Below the pieces are notes generated by a model that ran no database searches, was not told the DNA's origin, and saw nothing but the letters and a program-made list of their open reading frames with translations. Made by a program: the position numbers and the translations under genes. A DNA stretch of 11,317 nt from contig NZ_JASLCE010000079.1 in assembly GCF_030146175.1 (NCBI RefSeq), forward strand, positions 1 through 11,317. Direction: 5' to 3'. The stretch is from Flavobacterium sp. (lineage in GTDB: Bacteria > Bacteroidota > Bacteroidia > Flavobacteriales > Flavobacteriaceae). Of the stretch, positions 7,514 to 11,317 are shown piece by piece; position 1 is the stretch's first letter, and each line of letters starts with the position of its first letter.

Positions 7514-9886
7514 TTAAAAAAAATTGTAAACTATTTTGAAATGAGCAGAGCGACCTGGCTTTTGCACATTAAAATTGTCATAAAGCTTTGTGTTCCCTAC
7601 ATTCAGGACTTCAAACGAAGTCCTGATCTTTTTGTCTGCAAACTGATAATAAAGGCCAATATCATGTGATAATTGTCCTAACCTTCCATCATTAGGGATG
7701 ATCAGTTTTGAATCAACATCTGTTGCTTCACCAAAAAGTGGCGGTTCCTGGTTTTTAGGGATAGCCGTCAGATAAAACCGGTGTAAGTAATTAAGGTTCC
7801 ATCGAAGACTGAAGCGGTCTTTTGTTTTCAGAACATTAGCCAGATGACCGTTTAAAAAAACATTCCCGAACAGGAAAGGAATATTAGGAACCCTTGATCC
7901 TTCATAAATTTTAAATTCGTTTCTTTCGTTCACACGTCGGATATCCTGATACGTTGCATTAAAGCCAAAATCGACATGATTATTGATGTTGTATGTTGCT
8001 TCAATTTCAACACCTTTGATTTCCACTTCATGAAAATTGATGTAACGATTATATGGAATATCGGGTTGCAGAAAAATGGCATCTTTTACCCTCCGGTAGA
8101 AAAGGTTTGTTGCAATCATGCCATTGTTCTTTTTCTGACCAAAAGAATATTGGGCATTCAGGTTGATGTTATGACTCTTTTCTGGGGTTAGGTCCAGATT
8201 CTCTTTGATTAAAACACCGTCTCCAAAAACTTCAAATTCATCGGGAAGACGGGTAGCATATTCATAAGACATCTTGACCATATAATGATCATTATTCCAT
8301 TTAAGTCCGCCCAGATAGCCTAATTGACTGTTTGATTTGGAAGACTGCCAGGCAAACAGAAATTTATCTGTAGTAAAGCCCTCTGTATGACTGTTGTAAT
8401 GTTTAATGGCGACAATACTTTCTACTTTCTTGTCAAGCCATAAGGAGCGAAAAGCCAATGCGGCTATATTCTTTTTATAGGTCGCCGGAATGGTTAGCAC
8501 ATCGATATCATAAACCGGAGAAACGGCCCCCAAAGGATCACTACCTTTTCTGCGTTGGTAATAAAACAGTTCGCCCAATTCAACAAAATGATTGTCGTAA
8601 AATTCATAAGCCGCACTGATTCTGGTTGAAAACAGATCGTAGTGCAATCGCTGGTTACTGCCGCCTTTGTTGATCTCGCCGGTAATCTGATTTTCCAGAA
8701 TTATATCACCATCCCAATTATAGCGGACAGTAGCTGTATCGATAAGTTTAGTGTTAAAGCGACTGTAATTGACCGTTGAATTTATTTTTAACCGATTGTC
8801 GAACAGTTCTTTTTTGTGGGATAGCAGCACGGCATAGTTCTGTTCTTTATTAAAAGGTTTGCCGTAGACTTTTCCCATTTCACTGTCATTCTGTATCTCC
8901 TTGTAGAAGTCGGAAAACAATAAAGACAACCTGAAATCGTCTGCCCATTTTTTATCTCTGATTCCGGCAAAAAGTTCCCCGTAATAGGATTTTGTCGCAT
9001 CGTGAAAACGCTTTACGTCTTTGTAGTATTTCTGACCCGTTTCGGGGTTAATAAAGGGAGCGTTAATGGTATATCGGTTATCGGAATAATTATAAGAAGT
9101 ATTTAAACCGATATAATAGGAAGGATTTTTACCTGTAAAAAACATATTTGCGGTTGCCCTATGTGTATTAAAAGAACCGACTTCGTAGGAAACTTCCATC
9201 AGGTTGGATTTGGGGTTTCGCGTTATCAGATTGATGCCGCCGCCCAATGCATCAGACGCAAGATAAACAGGCATTGAACCTTTGTATACTTCTACTCGTT
9301 CCAGCATGTTGGTTGGGATGGTTCCGATGTTAAAACCGTGTCCAAACAATTCTATTGGGATACCGTCTTTGAAGATCCGGATTGCTTTTCCCTGTAATCC
9401 GCCCAGATTTATCTGGACTGTCGATCCGAGATTGCCATTGTTCCTGACTTTGATTCCCGCGGATCTGTTGAGCAGGTTGCCGATATCACCTGATCTGTCG
9501 TATTGCTTTTTCATGTCGATTACCTGAACCGAAAAAGGAGAATTTTCCAGTTTTTGTTTGATCGACTGCGAGCTGACGACTACTTCTTCCAGACTTTTGA
9601 TTGTCTGGCTCGGGATTGTTAATTGATAATGAATGGTATTACAATTAATGTTTACTATTTGCGAATCGATAAGCACATCATTTTCATAAAGGTAGACTGT
9701 ATAGACACCTTCAGTCAGATCTACAGCATTACTGGATCCGATTACATTGAGGGATAGTTTTTTATTATTAACGATTATTACAGCATTTTTTACAGGTATA
9801 TTATTTTCTCTTTTAACAGAAAAAGATACGTCACAAGCAAAGGCTGTAGTACTCAAAAACAACAAAAAGTAAAGGCATTTAACCAT
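7514..9886 (-). CDS. TonB-dependent outer-membrane siderophore receptor
   Basis: This 790-residue protein is an outer-membrane importer that takes up ferric siderophores with energy from TonB-ExbBD. A signal peptide covers about residues 1-17 (cleavage after AFA). Residues about 18-92 form a small beta-sandwich (carboxypeptidase-regulatory-like) domain common in Bacteroidetes receptors. A TonB-box-like LEEVVV follows at 99-104. The plug domain runs to about 225 and contains IRIFKDGIPIELFGHG (169-184), LERVEVYKGSMPVYLASDAL (195-214) and GGGINLITRNP (215-225). The rest is a 22-strand-type barrel ending in an aromatic strand with a terminal phenylalanine, as expected for BAM-dependent folding. 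The length is normal and there is no SusD partner; the neighbour is the DUF4374 lipoprotein, as in XusAB. It is the first gene of the operon, read from the divergent promoter region shared with the AraC gene. Siderophore specificity is inferred from the operon. Confidence 0.94.
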   Translation of the reverse strand: MVKCLYFLLFLSTTAFACDVSFSVKRENNIPVKNAVIIVNNKKLSLNVIGSSNAVDLTEGVYTVYLYENDVLIDSQIVNINCNTIHYQLTIPSQTIKSLEEVVVSSQSIKQKLENSPFSVQVIDMKKQYDRSGDIGNLLNRSAGIKVRNNGNLGSTVQINLGGLQGKAIRIFKDGIPIELFGHGFNIGTIPTNMLERVEVYKGSMPVYLASDALGGGINLITRNPKSNLMEVSYEVGSFNTHRATANMFFTGKNPSYYIGLNTSYNYSDNRYTINAPFINPETGQKYYKDVKRFHDATKSYYGELFAGIRDKKWADDFRLSLLFSDFYKEIQNDSEMGKVYGKPFNKEQNYAVLLSHKKELFDNRLKINSTVNYSRFNTKLIDTATVRYNWDGDIILENQITGEINKGGSNQRLHYDLFSTRISAAYEFYDNHFVELGELFYYQRRKGSDPLGAVSPVYDIDVLTIPATYKKNIAALAFRSLWLDKKVESIVAIKHYNSHTEGFTTDKFLFAWQSSKSNSQLGYLGGLKWNNDHYMVKMSYEYATRLPDEFEVFGDGVLIKENLDLTPEKSHNINLNAQYSFGQKKNNGMIATNLFYRRVKDAIFLQPDIPYNRYINFHEVEIKGVEIEATYNINNHVDFGFNATYQDIRRVNERNEFKIYEGSRVPNIPFLFGNVFLNGHLANVLKTKDRFSLRWNLNYLHRFYLTAIPKNQEPPLFGEATDVDSKLIIPNDGRLGQLSHDIGLYYQFADKKIRTSFEVLNVGNTKLYDNFNVQKPGRSAHFKIVYNFF

Positions 9887-9917
9887 ATTCTTTTATTTAG
9901 AATAAATTTAAATAATG

Positions 9918-9925
9918 TATTTTTG
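9918..9925 (+). promoter_or_regulatory. Candidate -7 box for the AraC gene
   Basis: TATTTTTG matches the Bacteroidetes/Flavobacterium -7 consensus TAnnTTTG exactly and lies about 70 bases before the AraC start codon. No TTG is found at the usual distance upstream (TTT is at the expected place), so it would be weak or regulated. It overlaps the facing -7 box of the operon promoter. Confidence 0.45.
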
Positions 9926-9932
9926 TACAAAA
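9921..9932. repeat. Perfect 12-base palindrome across two facing promoters
   Basis: TTTTGTACAAAA is its own reverse complement. It contains the TTTG half of both -7 boxes, one on each strand. It may simply result from two facing boxes, or it may be an operator for a dimeric repressor. Confidence 0.5.
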
Positions 9933-9935
9933 CTA
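9928..9935 (-). promoter_or_regulatory. Candidate -7 box for the siderophore operon
   Basis: Read on the minus strand this is TAGTTTTG, an exact match to TAnnTTTG. It lies 41 bases before the receptor start codon, giving a leader of about 35 bases. There is no TTG at the expected -33 position, which suggests that the promoter needs an activator; the neighbouring AraC protein is the natural candidate. Confidence 0.55.
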
Positions 9936-9957
9936 TCCCCTAAAAAATTAAGTTTTA

Positions 9958-9985
9958 TTACGAATTTGGGTATAATATTTACTAA
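9958..9985. promoter_or_regulatory. Possible AraC-type direct repeat operator
   Basis: TTACGAA (9958-9964) and TTACTAA (9979-9985) differ in one base and start 21 bases apart, two helical turns, the spacing at which AraC-family proteins usually bind direct half-sites. The near copy starts 22 bases upstream of the operon -7 box, where a -33 box would lie. The half-sites are short and the DNA is AT-rich, so chance is a serious alternative. Confidence 0.25.
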
Positions 9986-9996
9986 AAAGGGTTTGT

Positions 9997-11022
9997 ATGA
10001 GTTATAGAATAAACGCTTCTGATTTTCTTGAAATGATGAATTACCATCAGTTTCCGGATACCGGCGAGACAGGAAGCAAACTGGAAAAAAGTAGTTTTGC
10101 ACAAGATAATGTGTCAATAAGTGAAGAAAGGATAAAAGAAGAACTGAGTATCGTAAAAACCCGATACAATCCCGGTAATGACCTGATACTGGATTGCTAT
10201 GGCAGTGATCCATTTTTAGAATTGCACTTTAATCTTTCCGGATCCGAGATATACTATAAAAATTCCTTTATACGTGCCGACAAAGTTCCACCAATGACCG
10301 GTAATATGATTTATGTGGCGCCCAGTGATGAAAAATCGGAAGTTGCTTTTCACAAGGGAATCGAATACAATACGTTTGATATCCACCTTCCGTTAAAAAT
10401 GCTTAGCGATTATTGGGGCGAAAATCGATTACTGGATTCGTTTCTTGCTCAGGCAATACAAAACAAAAGTGTAGGACTTACCAATAATACGATTACACTC
10501 AATTCAAAAATTGTATCGGTTATCCAGGATATTGAACATTGCAGTTATGAGGGGTTAATGCGTAAAATATACCTCGAATCAAAAATCACTGAAATCCTGG
10601 CCTATTGTTTTGAAGAGACGAATCTCAACTATACAGTAAAACTTTCTAAAAGAGATATTGACAGTATTCATTATGCCGCACAAATCATCCAGAATCATGT
10701 GAACAATCCCATTACGATAAAAGAACTGGCAAAAAGAATCGGAATAAATGAGACAAAACTGAAATCAGGGTTTAAAAGTGTGTTTGGAACCACCGTTTTT
10801 GGTTATTTACAGGATTTAAGGATGAATAGAGCCAAACGATTTCTGTATGATTCAGATCTGCCGATCGAAGAAATAAGCAGAAGATGTGGCTATATAAACA
10901 TTTCAAATTTTAGCAATGCTTTTAAAAATTACTTTGGTGTTTCGCCGAGTGCTTTAAGAAATACTACCAATTATCGAGGATTTTCCTCATCTGTAGCTGG
11001 CCAAAAAAGAAACGATCTTTAG
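9997..11022 (+). CDS. AraC-family transcriptional regulator, PchR/YbtA-like
   Basis: This 341-residue DNA-binding regulator has a C-terminal AraC/XylS domain with two helix-turn-helix motifs. The first is at about residues 239-264 (ITIKELAKRIGINETKLK) and the second at about 288-313 (IEEISRRCGYINISNFSNAF), followed by the family signature FKNYFGVSPSALR (309-321). Residues 1-205 form an N-terminal sensing domain with beta-strand character (for example FLELHFNLSGSEIYY, 73-87) and a helical part, as in siderophore-responsive regulators such as PchR and YbtA. The gene is divergent from the operon with a 110-base gap, the usual arrangement for a local activator. The family PchR type and the position suggest that it senses the ferric siderophore and activates the operon when iron is scarce; this is inference. 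The ATG at 9997 is preceded by an AT-rich leader with no Shine-Dalgarno site. Confidence 0.92.
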   Translation: MSYRINASDFLEMMNYHQFPDTGETGSKLEKSSFAQDNVSISEERIKEELSIVKTRYNPGNDLILDCYGSDPFLELHFNLSGSEIYYKNSFIRADKVPPMTGNMIYVAPSDEKSEVAFHKGIEYNTFDIHLPLKMLSDYWGENRLLDSFLAQAIQNKSVGLTNNTITLNSKIVSVIQDIEHCSYEGLMRKIYLESKITEILAYCFEETNLNYTVKLSKRDIDSIHYAAQIIQNHVNNPITIKELAKRIGINETKLKSGFKSVFGTTVFGYLQDLRMNRAKRFLYDSDLPIEEISRRCGYINISNFSNAFKNYFGVSPSALRNTTNYRGFSSSVAGQKRNDL

Positions 11023-11251
11023 ACTAAATAGTTCACAATGAACCATATCAATCTAATTATTAAAGACTTAAATTATTTTTAAAAAAAATTGGCTAAAAAA
11101 AGTACAAATACGCTGGCATAGGTAAATAAAATTTCATTTCTTTGCACCCGTTAAAAACGGTAAACAATAGTCATTATTGGAATCGTTGTTTGATCAGAAA
11201 GAATCCCGGTTCACTGATAATAACAAGAAACAAAACAGACGCTATATTATA
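11023..11251. other. AT-rich spacer before tRNA-Lys with possible tRNA promoter
   Basis: No gene is seen here. A small hairpin GTTCA-CAA-TGAAC (11031-11043) follows the AraC stop but has no T-run. TTTCTTTG (11137-11144) resembles the -7 consensus TAnnTTTG with one mismatch. It is followed by a hairpin CCGTT-AAA-AACGG (11148-11160) at the likely start of the tRNA transcript. No good -33 TTG is at the expected distance, so the promoter call is weak. Confidence 0.35.
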
Positions 11252-11317
11252 GACTCGGTAGCTCAGCTGGTAGAGCACATCACTTTTAATGATGGGGTCC
11301 TGGGTTCGAATCCCAGC
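11252..11317 (+). tRNA. tRNA-Lys (anticodon TTT), 3' end cut by the window
   Basis: The 66 visible bases fold as a standard tRNA: acceptor strand GACTCGG, D-stem GCTC/GAGC, anticodon stem CATCA/TGATG with loop CTTTTAA and anticodon TTT at 11285-11287, a five-base variable loop, and T-stem CTGGG/CCCAG around TTCGAAT. Only one base of the 3' acceptor strand is inside the window. Confidence 0.95.

Noticed and set aside
7529..7531. Possible lipobox-like cysteine near the receptor signal peptide (TAFAC) was considered as a sign of a lipidated receptor
   Set aside because: The residues before the cysteine do not fit a lipobox (no Leu/Val at -3), and TonB receptors are normally cut by signal peptidase I. 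The position given is nominal within the gene; the site itself is near its 5' end at about 9835.
9908..10213. Minus-strand frame of 101 codons over the divergent promoter and the start of the AraC gene
   Set aside because: It is antisense to a clear AraC coding region and covers the promoter region. Its composition is not protein-like.
11031..11043. Hairpin GTTCA-CAA-TGAAC after the AraC gene as a terminator
   Set aside because: The stem has only five base pairs and no T-run follows, so it does not meet the usual pattern of an intrinsic terminator.

Overview
The window is AT-rich chromosomal DNA from a member of the Bacteroidetes, most likely a Flavobacterium-like Flavobacteriaceae. The evidence is the absence of Shine-Dalgarno sequences before start codons, promoter boxes of the TAnnTTTG type, a TonB receptor paired with a DUF4374-type surface lipoprotein, and a DUF5367-type membrane protein. 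No mobile element, CRISPR array or rRNA was seen.

Layout: 1-333 holds no convincing gene. A small four-helix membrane protein (334-738, +) comes next and faces the end of a large minus-strand operon; a hairpin at about 822-861 with A/T tracts on both sides separates them. The operon covers 9886 down to 839: seven genes on the minus strand with gaps of only 3-19 bases. In transcription order they are a TonB-dependent receptor, a DUF4374 (XusB-like) lipoprotein, a DoxX-like membrane protein, a fused siderophore-synthetase-remnant/GNAT acyltransferase, an IucD-type amine N-monooxygenase, a multipass membrane acyltransferase (HGSNAT/DUF1624-like) and a siderophore-interacting FAD reductase. An AraC-type regulator is divergent (9997-11022, +). 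After it come about 230 bases of AT-rich spacer and a tRNA-Lys(TTT) cut by the window end.

How it works together (inference): the operon looks like a compact hydroxamate siderophore unit. The monooxygenase makes an N-hydroxyamine, the GNAT domain acylates it to a hydroxamate, the lipoprotein and TonB receptor capture and import the ferric complex, and the SIP reductase releases iron in the cytoplasm. The AraC protein is placed like PchR/YbtA-type siderophore-responsive activators. In the 110-base divergent region two good -7 boxes point at each other and share the palindrome TTTTGTACAAAA. The operon promoter has no recognisable -33 box but has a TTACnAA direct repeat 21 bases apart at about that place, as expected for an activator-dependent promoter.

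The most unusual point is the 564-residue fusion protein. It appears to keep the N- and C-terminal parts of an IucA/IucC synthetase but to lack the ATP-binding middle, with no frameshift. The window also has no complete NIS synthetase, no amino acid decarboxylase and no exporter, while it does have an uncommon membrane acyltransferase. The locus may therefore make a non-standard (small or acyl-modified) hydroxamate, or depend on a synthetase elsewhere in the genome.
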